64,000 bases of DNA from Alteromonas_F sp964429915. Lineage in GTDB: Bacteria > Pseudomonadota > Gammaproteobacteria > Enterobacterales > Alteromonadaceae. The position numbers were made by a program, and so were the translations under genes. The notes beneath the pieces were generated by a model. The model was not told the origin of the DNA. It worked only from the letters and a program-made list of their open reading frames with translations, and ran no database searches. Below are positions 8,760 through 17,895 of the stretch, piece after piece (the first letter of the stretch is position 1; each line of letters starts with the position of its first letter). The stretch is taken from positions 32,876-96,875 of the forward strand of contig CAYSDZ010000010.1 of NCBI GenBank assembly GCA_964429915.1, in the 5' to 3' direction.

Positions 8760-9470
8760 TTACAGCGGTTTTTCACAGCTCAAAATATAGTTAACATCAA
8801 TGTTGTTATCTGACAGATAAAAACGTTGTCTTAACGGGTTGTAGTGAAGGCCAATAGCGTCTTTGGTGCTTAGATTTTCTGCGTCGCACATGCTCATAAG
8901 TTCACTGGGTTTGATGAATTTTTCAAAGTTATGAGTACCTTTTGGAACCCAGCGTAAAATATACTCCGCACCAAGGATACCCAAAAGATAAGATTTAGCA
9001 TTGCGATTAAGAGTCGAAAAAAACAGCTTGCCTCCGGACTTTGTGAGTTTGGCGCATGCTGCAACCACCGAAGCTGGGTTAGGAACATGTTCAAGCATTT
9101 CCAAACAGGTGACAATATCAAATGTTTCCGCATGGCTTTGTGCTAAATCTTCAGCTGATACTTGCAGGTACTCAACAGGAGTCGATGTTTCCAAAGCATG
9201 TAAGCGTGCAACGGTTAAACTCGCCTCAGCTAAATCAATTCCTGTAACCTCTGCACCCGCCCGTGCTAACCCTTCAGCAACCAATCCGCCACCACACCCG
9301 ACATCTAACACTTTTTTGCCAACGACGCCTTCGCTTTGTTGTTGGATGTAAGACAATCTTAATGGATTGATAAGATGTAGTGGTTTAAATTCACTTTCTG
9401 GGTCCCACCATCGAGAAGCCAGTTCGGAAAATTTGCTTATTTCTTCTTGGTCTACATTGGCCACATTCAA
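8760..9470 (-). CDS. ubiG: Ubiquinone biosynthesis O-methyltransferase
   Basis: SAM-dependent enzyme that carries out both O-methylations in ubiquinone synthesis. The 236 residues show the class I methyltransferase motif I VLDVGCGGG and an acidic strand end GIDLAEAS. YLRWVPKGTHNFEKFIKPSEL is the UbiG-specific membrane-binding region. Length agrees with E. coli UbiG (240). It diverges from gyrA over 179 nt, which is the E. coli arrangement, and precedes nrdA at a distance. Confidence 0.96.
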   Translation of the reverse strand: MNVANVDQEEISKFSELASRWWDPESEFKPLHLINPLRLSYIQQQSEGVVGKKVLDVGCGGGLVAEGLARAGAEVTGIDLAEASLTVARLHALETSTPVEYLQVSAEDLAQSHAETFDIVTCLEMLEHVPNPASVVAACAKLTKSGGKLFFSTLNRNAKSYLLGILGAEYILRWVPKGTHNFEKFIKPSELMSMCDAENLSTKDAIGLHYNPLRQRFYLSDNNIDVNYILSCEKPL

Positions 9471-9649
9471 TCCTAGGTTATCTTATATTTTACTTATTAA
9501 AGGCTACATAAAATTGTTAACAGATGGTAGACTAACCTGCTAATAAAAGTATAACTGTACGACTTTTATACAGCACAAATGAATTGCGCTTATTGGCGCG
9601 CCAGTAAAAACAAAAAACAGAATAAAAACAATTAGGGACACCGCAGTAT

Positions 9650-12310
9650 ATGTCAGACAACGCGAAAGAAATCCTGCCAATAAACATTGAAGAAGAACTG
9701 AAAAATTCCTATCTCGACTATGCGATGAGTGTCATAGTCGGCAGGGCGTTACCCGATGTGCGAGACGGTTTAAAACCCGTTCATCGTCGAGTATTGTACG
9801 CGATGAATGAATTAAAAAACGATTTTAATAAACCTTATAAAAAATCGGCGCGCGTAGTGGGTGATGTTATTGGTAAATACCATCCACACGGTGACTCAGC
9901 AGTTTACGATACGATTGTTCGTATGGCGCAGCCGTTTTCTTTGCGATATATGCTAGTAGATGGGCAAGGAAACTTTGGGTCTGTAGATGGCGATTCTGCT
10001 GCGGCTATGCGTTATACCGAAGTGAGAATGGCAAAAATCGCCCATGAACTTTTAGCTGATCTAGACAAAGAAACCGTTGATTTCGTTGATAACTACGACG
10101 GTACAGAGCGTATTCCAGAAGTACTTCCTACGAAAGTTCCTAATTTATTAATTAATGGCTCGTCTGGTATTGCGGTAGGTATGGCTACCAATATTCCGCC
10201 TCACAATTTGAATGAGGTGATTAACGGCTGTGTCGCATTGATCGATAATCCTGACTTGAGTATCGACGAGCTAATGGCATTTATACCTGGTCCCGACTTC
10301 CCTACCGCTGCACTCATCAGTGGCCGTAAAGGCATCGATGATGCTTATCGGACCGGTAGAGGCAAAATTTATCTTCGCGCGCGTGCTGACATTGAAACCG
10401 ACTCAAACGGTAAAGAAACCATTATCGTGCACGAAATCCCCTATCAGGTAAATAAAGCGAAGCTGATAGAAAAGATTGCTGAGTTAGTGAAAGAGAAAAA
10501 GATAGAGGGCATTTCAGCACTTCGCGATGAGTCAGATAAAGATGGAATGCGGATTGTTGTTGAAGTAAAACGCAACGAATCAGGTGAAGTACTTCTTAAT
10601 CAATTATATGCCAATACACAATTACAGACCGTGTTTGGTATAAACATGGTGGCCTTAGATAATGGTCAACCCAAAGTTTTTAATCTAAAACAAACGCTTG
10701 AAGCCTTTATTCTTCACCGCCGTGAAGTGGTTACCAGACGTACCGTGTTTGAGTTGCGAAAAGCGAGAGAGCGGGCGCACGTCTTGGAAGGGCTGGCTAT
10801 TGCATTAGCCAATATCGATCCTGTCATAGAGCTTATCAAAGCGTCGTCTAGTCCCGCTGATGCTAAAAAAGCCCTAGTTGCTCAAGGCTGGAATTTAGGT
10901 GATGTTGCTGAGATGTTGGAGCGCGCGGGTAACGATGCTGCTCGCCCTGAGTGGTTAGCACCTGAGTTCGGTATTCGCGAAGGGAAATATTTCTTAACCG
11001 AACAGCAAGCTCAAGCAATTCTTGATTTGCGTTTACATAAACTTACTGGGCTTGAACACGAAAAAATATTAGACGAATACAAAGCGTTATTGGAAGAGAT
11101 TGCAGAGTTACTTCATATTTTAGGTTCATCTGAAAGACTCATGGAAGTGATTCGTGAAGAATTAGAAAAAATTCAAAATGAGTTTGGTGACGAACGCCGC
11201 ACTGAGATTACGGCCGCGAGCCATGACATTGATATTGAAGACCTTATCGAAAGGGAAGACGTTGTTGTAACACTTTCACGTGAAGGCTACGTAAAATATC
11301 AGAAGCTGACTGAATATGAAGCCCAACGCAGGGGCGGTAAAGGTAAGTCAGCAACGAGAATGAAAGAAGAAGATTTCATAGAAAAACTCCTCGTTGCCAA
11401 TACTCATGACCATATTCTGTGTTTTTCCACACGCGGACGCTTGTATTGGTTAAAAGTGTACCAACTACCATTAGCCAGCAGAAACGCGCGAGGTCGACCA
11501 GTAGTCAATATTCTGCCGTTAGAAGAAGGCGAGCGTATTACCGCAATTCTTCCTATTCAGGAATTTGAAGAAGGCAAGTATGTTATTATGGCTACGGCGA
11601 ACGGTACGGTTAAGAAAACCGACCTTACTCTTTACAGCCGCCCTCGTGCTAACGGAATCATTGCAGTTAACCTACAAGAGGGTGATGAACTCATTGGTGT
11701 TGCAATTACTGAAGGCGAAGATGACATCATGTTATTTTCCGACGAAGGCAAAGTAGTCCGTTTCAATGAGATGCAACGCGATGCGGATACAGGTGAAATA
11801 AAAATAGACGCTGAAACGGGTGAACCACTGCATGCACTTCGGGCAATGGGAAGAACTGCAACTGGTGTCAGAGGAATAAAACTGCAAGATGGCCAAAAAG
11901 TCGTATCGTTAATCGTTCCTCAAGGTAAGGGAGCAATTCTTACGGCGACTGAAAACGGCTACGGGAAACGGACGCCGCTTGAAGACTACCCTGCGAAAAG
12001 TCGTGCCACGCAAGGCGTTGTGTCTATAAAAGTATCGGAGCGAAACGGTAAAGTGGTGGGTGCAGTTCAAGTTCAAGAAAATGATGAAATCATGTTGATC
12101 AGCGATCAAGGTACATTAGTCAGAACAAGAGTGTCTGAGGTGTCAGTGGTAGGTCGAAATACCCAAGGTGTACGCCTAATTCGTACAGCCGATGACGAAA
12201 ATCTTGTTGCTTTGCAACGCATAGAAGAGATCCTCGGCGCAGAAGAAGAAATAACCGAAGATCAAACTGAATCCGAGACTAATAATAACAACGAACCTGA
12301 TGGTGAATAG
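9650..12310 (+). CDS. gyrA: DNA gyrase subunit A
   Basis: Breakage-reunion subunit of gyrase, which introduces negative supercoils. The 886 residues include the winged-helix/quinolone pocket HPHGDSAVYD with Ser83 and Asp87 both wild type, the catalytic Tyr122 in AAMRYTE, a coiled-coil tower, and the C-terminal beta-pinwheel opening with the GyrA box QRRGGKG. The tail is acidic (AEEEITEDQTESE). No resistance-type substitution is seen at the two usual positions. It diverges from ubiG and ends 6 nt before serC, an unusually tight join. Confidence 0.98.
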   Translation: MSDNAKEILPINIEEELKNSYLDYAMSVIVGRALPDVRDGLKPVHRRVLYAMNELKNDFNKPYKKSARVVGDVIGKYHPHGDSAVYDTIVRMAQPFSLRYMLVDGQGNFGSVDGDSAAAMRYTEVRMAKIAHELLADLDKETVDFVDNYDGTERIPEVLPTKVPNLLINGSSGIAVGMATNIPPHNLNEVINGCVALIDNPDLSIDELMAFIPGPDFPTAALISGRKGIDDAYRTGRGKIYLRARADIETDSNGKETIIVHEIPYQVNKAKLIEKIAELVKEKKIEGISALRDESDKDGMRIVVEVKRNESGEVLLNQLYANTQLQTVFGINMVALDNGQPKVFNLKQTLEAFILHRREVVTRRTVFELRKARERAHVLEGLAIALANIDPVIELIKASSSPADAKKALVAQGWNLGDVAEMLERAGNDAARPEWLAPEFGIREGKYFLTEQQAQAILDLRLHKLTGLEHEKILDEYKALLEEIAELLHILGSSERLMEVIREELEKIQNEFGDERRTEITAASHDIDIEDLIEREDVVVTLSREGYVKYQKLTEYEAQRRGGKGKSATRMKEEDFIEKLLVANTHDHILCFSTRGRLYWLKVYQLPLASRNARGRPVVNILPLEEGERITAILPIQEFEEGKYVIMATANGTVKKTDLTLYSRPRANGIIAVNLQEGDELIGVAITEGEDDIMLFSDEGKVVRFNEMQRDADTGEIKIDAETGEPLHALRAMGRTATGVRGIKLQDGQKVVSLIVPQGKGAILTATENGYGKRTPLEDYPAKSRATQGVVSIKVSERNGKVVGAVQVQENDEIMLISDQGTLVRTRVSEVSVVGRNTQGVRLIRTADDENLVALQRIEEILGAEEEITEDQTESETNNNNEPDGE

Positions 12311-12316
12311 TTAAGC

Positions 12317-13396
12317 ATGAGTGTTTACAATTTCAGTGCGGGGCCTGCCAAATTGCCTGATGCGGTAATGAAGCGTGCCCAAAGTGAATTTCTGAACTGG
12401 AACAATCAACACAGTTCAGTCATGGAAATTAGCCACAGAGGTAAGCCCTTTATCGCCGTGGCAGAAGAGGCCGAGCAACGCCTTCGTGAACTGTTGGCCA
12501 TTCCCAATAATTATAAAGTGTTATTTATGCAAGGCGGTGGCCGAGGGCAGTTTTCAGCTGTGGCACTTAATTTGTCGCGACCAGGTCAAAGAGCCTTGCA
12601 TCTAATATCGGGTTCATGGTCGAAAGGCGCGGTTGAAGAATCCAAAAAGTATAATTGTCCGGACGTGATCGCCAGCGCGGAAAAAATAGATGGCATTACT
12701 CGCTTCACGCCAGTGAGCTACGAAAGCCAAGAAGACGATGCGTATTGTCATTTTTGCCCTAATGAAACCGTCGACGGTGTGGCTTTTGATTGGCTTCCAA
12801 ATGTCGGAAACGTTCCGCTTGTTGCAGACATGTCATCAACCATCTTGTCGCAACCGCTCGATGTGGCTAAATTTGGAGTTATCTATGCAGGAGCTCAGAA
12901 AAATATTGGTCCTTCTGGATTATCGGTTGTAATTGTAAGAGATGATTTACTTGGCAAAGCCCAAACTGTTACTCCTTCATTTATGAATTACTCTCTTCAA
13001 GCTGAGCACGATTCCATGTATAACACGCCCCCAACGTATTCGTGGTATCTAGCGGGGTTGGTATTTGAATGGCTACAAGAGCTGGGCGGCTTAAACAGTA
13101 TCGCCGCCGTAAATAAAACGAAAAGTGAGCTGTTGTACTCTACCATCGATAAGTCTGACTTTTATGCTAATCCTGTTCATCCGGATAATCGATCTAAAAT
13201 GAATGTTCCTTTCACTTTGGCCGATGCAACATTAGATAGTTTGTTTTTGTCGGAAGCGGAAAAACAAGGCTTACAAGCGCTGAAGGGCCATAGAATGGTA
13301 GGCGGGATGCGAGCCAGCATTTATAATGCGATGCCTCTTGAGGGTGTGCAGGCACTTGTATCGTTTATGCAGGAATTTGAAAGGACTCACGGATGA
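12317..13396 (+). CDS. serC: Phosphoserine aminotransferase
   Basis: PLP enzyme converting 3-phosphohydroxypyruvate to phosphoserine; it also acts in pyridoxal phosphate synthesis. The 359-residue protein starts VYNFSAGPAKLP, a family signature, and has MQGGG-x-GQFSAV in the phosphate-binding region. VIYAGAQKNIGPSG carries the PLP-binding Lys. It follows gyrA by 6 nt and overlaps aroA by 4 nt (ATGA), so serC and aroA are translationally coupled, as in the E. coli serC-aroA operon. Confidence 0.97.
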   Translation: MSVYNFSAGPAKLPDAVMKRAQSEFLNWNNQHSSVMEISHRGKPFIAVAEEAEQRLRELLAIPNNYKVLFMQGGGRGQFSAVALNLSRPGQRALHLISGSWSKGAVEESKKYNCPDVIASAEKIDGITRFTPVSYESQEDDAYCHFCPNETVDGVAFDWLPNVGNVPLVADMSSTILSQPLDVAKFGVIYAGAQKNIGPSGLSVVIVRDDLLGKAQTVTPSFMNYSLQAEHDSMYNTPPTYSWYLAGLVFEWLQELGGLNSIAAVNKTKSELLYSTIDKSDFYANPVHPDNRSKMNVPFTLADATLDSLFLSEAEKQGLQALKGHRMVGGMRASIYNAMPLEGVQALVSFMQEFERTHG

Positions 13397-14676
13397 CGAA
13401 ACAGTTAACACTTCAACCTATCTCTAAGGTTAATGGGGAAGTAACCGTTCCGGGTTCAAAAAGCTTATCGAACAGAGCGTTATTACTAGCTGCGCTCGCC
13501 GAGGGTGAAACGACCCTTACCAATTTGCTAGACAGTGACGATATTCGCCATATGCTCACGGCACTAGAAAAGCTGGGCGTGACATATGCCTTAAATACCG
13601 ATAAAACTACATGTGTAGTCAAAGGCTTAGGCGGAAAATTTCGGCTTTCTGAACCAACAGAGCTTTACTTAGGTAATGCCGGAACTGCAATGAGACCGCT
13701 TTGTGCTGCTTTAGCGTTGTCTGACGTAACGGTTGACCTAACAGGTGAACCACGTATGGAAGAAAGGCCGATAGGCGATTTGGCTGATGCCTTAGTCGCT
13801 GTAGGTGGAGAAATTAAATATTTAAAAAATGCGGGTTATCCGCCTTTAAGAATTATTGGTAAATCGCTCGCTGCTAAAGAACTTGAAGTAGACGGAAGTG
13901 TTTCTAGCCAGTTTTTAACTGCTCTTTTAATGGCCGCACCACTGTTTGAGGGTGACGTAAGTATTAAAATTAAAGGGGATTTGGTTTCTAAGCCTTATAT
14001 CGATATCACGTTAAATGTAATGAAACAGTTTGGTGTTACAGTAGAAAACAATGAATATTCGGTATTTCGTATTAAATCTGGTCAACAGTATCGCTCCCCC
14101 GGTCAATATATGGTGGAAGGAGACGCGTCGTCGGCCTCTTACTTTTTGGCTGCCGCTGCAATAAAAGGAGGCACGGTAAAAGTAAATGGGTGTGGCACAA
14201 ATAGCGTACAAGGTGATATTCACTTCGCTGATGCGCTAGAGGCAATGGGCGCAAAGGTGACTTGGCACCCTAATGCCATTGAAGTTTCCGGTGCTCCATT
14301 ATCGGCAATCGACAAAGACTTTAACGCGATACCGGACGCGGCAATGACGATTGCTGTGGTCGCTTTATTTGCCAAAGGCACGACCCATATACGTAACGTT
14401 TACAATTGGCGAGTCAAAGAGACTGACCGCTTACAAGCGATGGCAACTGAACTCAAAAAACTGGGTGCGGAGGTTGAAGAAGGTAAAGATTTTCTTTCTA
14501 TCACCCCCGTTAATACTTTGCGGCACGCAGAAATCGATACCTATAATGATCATCGAATTGCTATGTGTTTTTCGCTCGTCGCACTTAGTAATACTGCCGT
14601 TACGATTAACGATCCCGATTGCACGGCAAAGACATTCCCCGATTATTTCAAACGCCTTGCTACGATCTGTCAATAA
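13393..14676 (+). CDS. aroA: 3-phosphoshikimate 1-carboxyvinyltransferase (EPSP synthase)
   Basis: Sixth step of the shikimate pathway, joining PEP to shikimate-3-phosphate. The 427 residues carry VPGSKSLSNRALLLAALAEG, LGNAGTAMRPL (the class I loop targeted by glyphosate), and NWRVKETDRL near the C-terminus with catalytic residues. Length equals E. coli AroA (427). The ATG overlaps the serC stop, and a strong terminator follows at 14717-14742. Confidence 0.98.
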   Translation: MTKQLTLQPISKVNGEVTVPGSKSLSNRALLLAALAEGETTLTNLLDSDDIRHMLTALEKLGVTYALNTDKTTCVVKGLGGKFRLSEPTELYLGNAGTAMRPLCAALALSDVTVDLTGEPRMEERPIGDLADALVAVGGEIKYLKNAGYPPLRIIGKSLAAKELEVDGSVSSQFLTALLMAAPLFEGDVSIKIKGDLVSKPYIDITLNVMKQFGVTVENNEYSVFRIKSGQQYRSPGQYMVEGDASSASYFLAAAAIKGGTVKVNGCGTNSVQGDIHFADALEAMGAKVTWHPNAIEVSGAPLSAIDKDFNAIPDAAMTIAVVALFAKGTTHIRNVYNWRVKETDRLQAMATELKKLGAEVEEGKDFLSITPVNTLRHAEIDTYNDHRIAMCFSLVALSNTAVTINDPDCTAKTFPDYFKRLATICQ

Positions 14677-14716
14677 ATAGAGAAATAGCGGTAAAGGACA
14701 TTGCAAATTAAAAGTG

Positions 14717-14742
14717 CGCGCGTATAATTACGCGCGTTTTTT
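14717..14742 (+). terminator. Rho-independent terminator after aroA
   Basis: Arms CGCGCGTA (14717-14724) and TACGCGCG (14729-14736) pair perfectly around a TAAT loop and are followed directly by T6. This ends the serC-aroA transcript and separates it from cmk. Confidence 0.9.
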
Positions 14743-14786
14743 CTACCTACCCAATCATTAAACCAACATTAAATAGTGGAGTACTC

Positions 14787-15461
14787 ATGCAATCCATTCC
14801 GGTGGTCACGGTCGACGGTCCTAGTGGAGCAGGAAAAGGAACGCTAAGTACGCTTATCGCGAGTGCATTACAATTGCATTTCCTTGATAGTGGTGCATTG
14901 TATCGTGTGTTGGCGGTTGCAGCTTTGCACCATGATATGCCTACCGATGACGAAGAAAGTTTGGTACCGCTCGCCACGGGCCTAGATGTAAGTTTTGTTT
15001 GTGACAATGGCAATCATCGGATGATTCTAGAAGGCGAAGATGTAACCGATGACATTCGAGCTGAGGAAATCGGCAATGCAGCGTCAAAGGTAGCGGCTTT
15101 ACCACGTGTAAGAGAAGCGTTATTGAGACGACAAAGAGCCTTTAGAGAAGCGCCTGGCTTGGTTGCTGATGGAAGAGACATGGGTACAGTTGTTTTTCCT
15201 GATGCTGACGCGAAGATCTTTCTGACAGCAAGCGCCGAGGCCAGAGCCCAACGTCGCTACGAACAGTTGAAAGCAAAGGGTTTGAATGTTAGTATTGCGC
15301 GCCTTTTAATCGATATCAAAGCTAGAGACGAGCGAGATCAATCTCGAAGTGTGGCTCCTTTGCAGCCAGCCGATGACGCTCTTGTTATTGATTCGACTGA
15401 ACTTGATATAGGTCAAGTTCTTGATAAAGCGCTAAATTTTATTGAAAGCAAGCTGAAGTAA
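14787..15461 (+). CDS. cmk: Cytidylate kinase
   Basis: Phosphorylates CMP and dCMP for nucleotide recycling. The 224-residue NMP-kinase fold has a P-loop DGPSGAGKGT near the N-terminus and LDSGALYR for NMP binding. VADGRDMGTVVFPDA and an RDERDQSR lid/Arg segment near residue 185 follow. Length fits E. coli Cmk (227). It lies upstream of rpsA, the usual pairing. A terminator upstream suggests its own promoter in 14743-14786. Confidence 0.97.
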   Translation: MQSIPVVTVDGPSGAGKGTLSTLIASALQLHFLDSGALYRVLAVAALHHDMPTDDEESLVPLATGLDVSFVCDNGNHRMILEGEDVTDDIRAEEIGNAASKVAALPRVREALLRRQRAFREAPGLVADGRDMGTVVFPDADAKIFLTASAEARAQRRYEQLKAKGLNVSIARLLIDIKARDERDQSRSVAPLQPADDALVIDSTELDIGQVLDKALNFIESKLK

Positions 15462-15526
15462 AGGCTGCATTTATATAGTAATTTTTTATCGTAACAACAA
15501 GGCCGTTGTTGCTTAGTGAAATAACC

Positions 15527-15551
15527 CCACGTTCAACGGAAATTTGCGTGG
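15527..15551 (+). promoter_or_regulatory. Hairpin with a GGA loop in the rpsA leader
   Basis: CCACG (15527-15531) and CGTGG (15547-15551) can pair around a 15-nt loop containing CGGAAA, ending 22 nt before the rpsA ATG. A second hairpin AACAAC/GTTGTT lies around 15494-15511. In E. coli the rpsA initiation region forms hairpins with GGA-containing loops that S1 itself recognises for translational feedback. A similar device is inferred here, not shown. Confidence 0.4.
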
Positions 15552-15573
15552 ATTACTCAATTAAATAGTACAT

Positions 15574-17247
15574 ATGACTGAAAATTTTGCACAACTTTTT
15601 GAAGAAAGCCTCCAGGAATTAGAAACGCGTCCTGGTTCCATTGTTAAAGGAACGGTTGTTTCAATCGACAAAGATATTGTTTTGGTTGACGCTGGGCTAA
15701 AATCAGAAAGTGCGATCCCTGCGGATCAATTTAAAAACACCAATGGTGAGCTAGAAATATCCGTAGGTGACTCTGTTGATGTTGCCTTAGACGCAGTAGA
15801 AGACGGTTTCGGTGAAACTATTCTTTCTCGCGAAAAAGCGAAGCGCCACGAAGCTTGGGTTGAGCTTGAAAAAGCTTACGATGAAAAAGCCACGATCATG
15901 GGTATCATCAATGGAAAAGTGAAAGGCGGATTTACTGTAGAAGTAAATACAGTTCGCGCCTTCCTACCTGGTTCTTTAGTAGATGTTCGTCCAATTCGAG
16001 ACACAACACATCTAGAAGGTAAAGAATTAGAATTTAAAGTAATTAAGCTAGATGCTAAACGCAATAACGTAGTTGTTTCACGTAGAGCGGTAATCGAAGC
16101 TGAAAGTAGCGCTGAGCGCGAAAGCTTGCTTGCTAACCTTGAAGAAGGCCATGAAGTCAAAGGTATCGTTAAAAACCTTACCGATTATGGTGCCTTTGTT
16201 GATTTGGGTGGCGTAGACGGCTTGTTACACATTACTGACATGGCTTGGAAGCGCGTTAAGCACCCCAGCGAGATTGTTAACGTTGGTGATGAAATTAACG
16301 TTAAAGTATTGAAGTTTGACAAAGATAAATCTCGCGTCTCTCTTGGTATGAAACAAATGGGCAACGATCCATGGCAAGAAATTGCTAATCGTTATCCTGA
16401 AGGTACTAAGATTACTGGTCAAGTCACTAATCTTACTGACTACGGTTGTTTCGTGGAAATCGAAGATGGTGTTGAAGGCTTAGTGCACGTATCTGAAATG
16501 GACTGGACCAACAAAAACATCCACCCATCTAAGGTCGTTAACCTTGGCGACACCGTTGATGTTATGGTTTTGGAAATCGATGAAGAACGTCGTCGTATTT
16601 CTCTTGGACTTAAACAGTGCATTGACAATCCTTGGGAAACATTCGCTAAGTCTTACGAGAAAGGCGACAAAGTGTCCGGTAAGATCAAATCAATTACTGA
16701 TTTTGGTATCTTTATTGGCCTTGATGGCGGTATTGATGGTCTTGTTCACTTATCAGATATTTCTTGGAATAAAACAGGTGAAGATGCCGTTCGCGAATAC
16801 AAAAAAGGCGACGAAATCTCTGCTGTAGTATTACAAGTTGACCCTGAGCGTGAAAGAATTTCTCTAGGCGTTAAGCAAATAGAAGAAGATCCTTTCAACA
16901 AGTACCTAGCGGATACTAAGAAAGGTGCTATTGTTACTGGTACAGTAACAGAAGTTGACGCTAAAGGTGTTACTGTTAACTTGGCAGAAGAAGTAAATGG
17001 CTACATCCGTGTTGGTGATTTATCTCGCGACCGCGTCGAAGACGCATCTGAAGTTGTTAACGTAGGCGATTCTATTGAAGCGAAATATACAGGTGTTGAT
17101 CGCAAGAACCGTGTTCTTAACTTATCGGTGAAAGCGAAAGACCAAGCAGATGAGCAAGAAGCCCTTGATAAAGTAAACCAGCAGCAAGATGATGGTGGTT
17201 TTGCTAACGCAATGGCTGAAGCATTTAAAGCCGCAAAAGGCGAATAA
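15574..17247 (+). CDS. rpsA: 30S ribosomal protein S1
   Basis: mRNA-binding ribosomal protein needed to initiate most messages. The 557 residues equal E. coli S1 in length and hold six S1/OB repeats. Each repeat has a G-x-V-x-x-x-x-D-x-G-x-FV/I core, for example KGIVKNLTDYGAFVDLGG, GQVTNLTDYGCFVEIEDG and GKIKSITDFGIFIGLDGG. Codon choice is visibly biased, as expected for a highly expressed gene. It follows cmk and precedes ihfB with a terminator between them. Confidence 0.98.
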   Translation: MTENFAQLFEESLQELETRPGSIVKGTVVSIDKDIVLVDAGLKSESAIPADQFKNTNGELEISVGDSVDVALDAVEDGFGETILSREKAKRHEAWVELEKAYDEKATIMGIINGKVKGGFTVEVNTVRAFLPGSLVDVRPIRDTTHLEGKELEFKVIKLDAKRNNVVVSRRAVIEAESSAERESLLANLEEGHEVKGIVKNLTDYGAFVDLGGVDGLLHITDMAWKRVKHPSEIVNVGDEINVKVLKFDKDKSRVSLGMKQMGNDPWQEIANRYPEGTKITGQVTNLTDYGCFVEIEDGVEGLVHVSEMDWTNKNIHPSKVVNLGDTVDVMVLEIDEERRRISLGLKQCIDNPWETFAKSYEKGDKVSGKIKSITDFGIFIGLDGGIDGLVHLSDISWNKTGEDAVREYKKGDEISAVVLQVDPERERISLGVKQIEEDPFNKYLADTKKGAIVTGTVTEVDAKGVTVNLAEEVNGYIRVGDLSRDRVEDASEVVNVGDSIEAKYTGVDRKNRVLNLSVKAKDQADEQEALDKVNQQQDDGGFANAMAEAFKAAKGE

Positions 17248-17259
17248 CTGCAATAACAG

Positions 17260-17287
17260 GCGAGCTACATGTTAGCTCGCTTGTTTT
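17260..17287 (+). terminator. Rho-independent terminator after rpsA
   Basis: GCGAGCTA (17260-17267) pairs with TAGCTCGC (17273-17280) over a CATGT loop and is followed by TTGTTTTTT. It separates rpsA from ihfB. Confidence 0.88.
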
Positions 17288-17344
17288 TTACTTCACTCTG
17301 TCGGACACTTAACCTTTGTGACCACTTCCTCGACGGAGAAAATC

Positions 17345-17632
17345 ATGACTAAATCAGAACTTATCGAACGTCTCGCTGAAATGATGGAGCATGTGCAAGC
17401 ACGTGATATCGAAATTGCTGTGAAAGAATTATTAGAGCAGATGGTGCAAACTCTCCAAAAAGGCGATCGTATTGAAATTAGAGGGTTCGGAAGTTTCTCG
17501 CTTCACTACCGAGCACCGAGAGTGGGTAGAAATCCAAAAACAGGTGAAACTGTTGAGTTAGATGGTAAGTATGTTCCACACTTTAAGCCGGGTAAAGAGC
17601 TTAGAGATCGTGTTAACGAAAGTATCCAATAA
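17345..17632 (+). CDS. ihfB: Integration host factor, beta subunit
   Basis: DNA-bending nucleoid protein that pairs with IhfA. From the ATG at 17345 the product is 95 residues, beginning MTKSELIERLAE as IhfB does, with the beta-arm GSFSLHYRAPRVGRNPKTGE carrying the intercalating Pro. An upstream in-frame start would add nine non-conserved residues and lacks a better ribosome site; GGAGA precedes 17345. It sits between rpsA and lapA, as in E. coli. Confidence 0.96.
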   Translation: MTKSELIERLAEMMEHVQARDIEIAVKELLEQMVQTLQKGDRIEIRGFGSFSLHYRAPRVGRNPKTGETVELDGKYVPHFKPGKELRDRVNESIQ

Positions 17633-17655
17633 TTGTTGTCGTAGAGGTAGCCTAA

Positions 17656-17895
17656 GTGAGAGGCTTGTTTTCCGTAATATTTGTCGTTTTTGTACTGATT
17701 GTCGCTATTGCTTTGGGTTCACAAAATGATGGTGTTATTACAATCAATTACTTAATTGCGAAAACCACCCTTACGATATCAAGCTTAATTGCAATCACTG
17801 TAGGTTTAGGTGTGCTTCTAGGCATAGCGATAATGGTGCCTTTATTGCTTAGATTGAACGTTTTGTTGGCATTACAAAAACGTAAGAATCAATAA
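17656..17895 (+). CDS. lapA: Lipopolysaccharide assembly protein LapA
   Basis: Inner-membrane partner of LapB in controlling LpxC levels and LPS supply. The 79 residues start at GTG 17656 with two hydrophobic segments (about 3-20 and 40-65) joined by a short periplasmic loop containing NDGVITINYLI, the DUF1049 pattern. Its stop overlaps the lapB ATG (TAATG), so the two are translationally coupled. Confidence 0.88.
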   Translation: MRGLFSVIFVVFVLIVAIALGSQNDGVITINYLIAKTTLTISSLIAITVGLGVLLGIAIMVPLLLRLNVLLALQKRKNQ

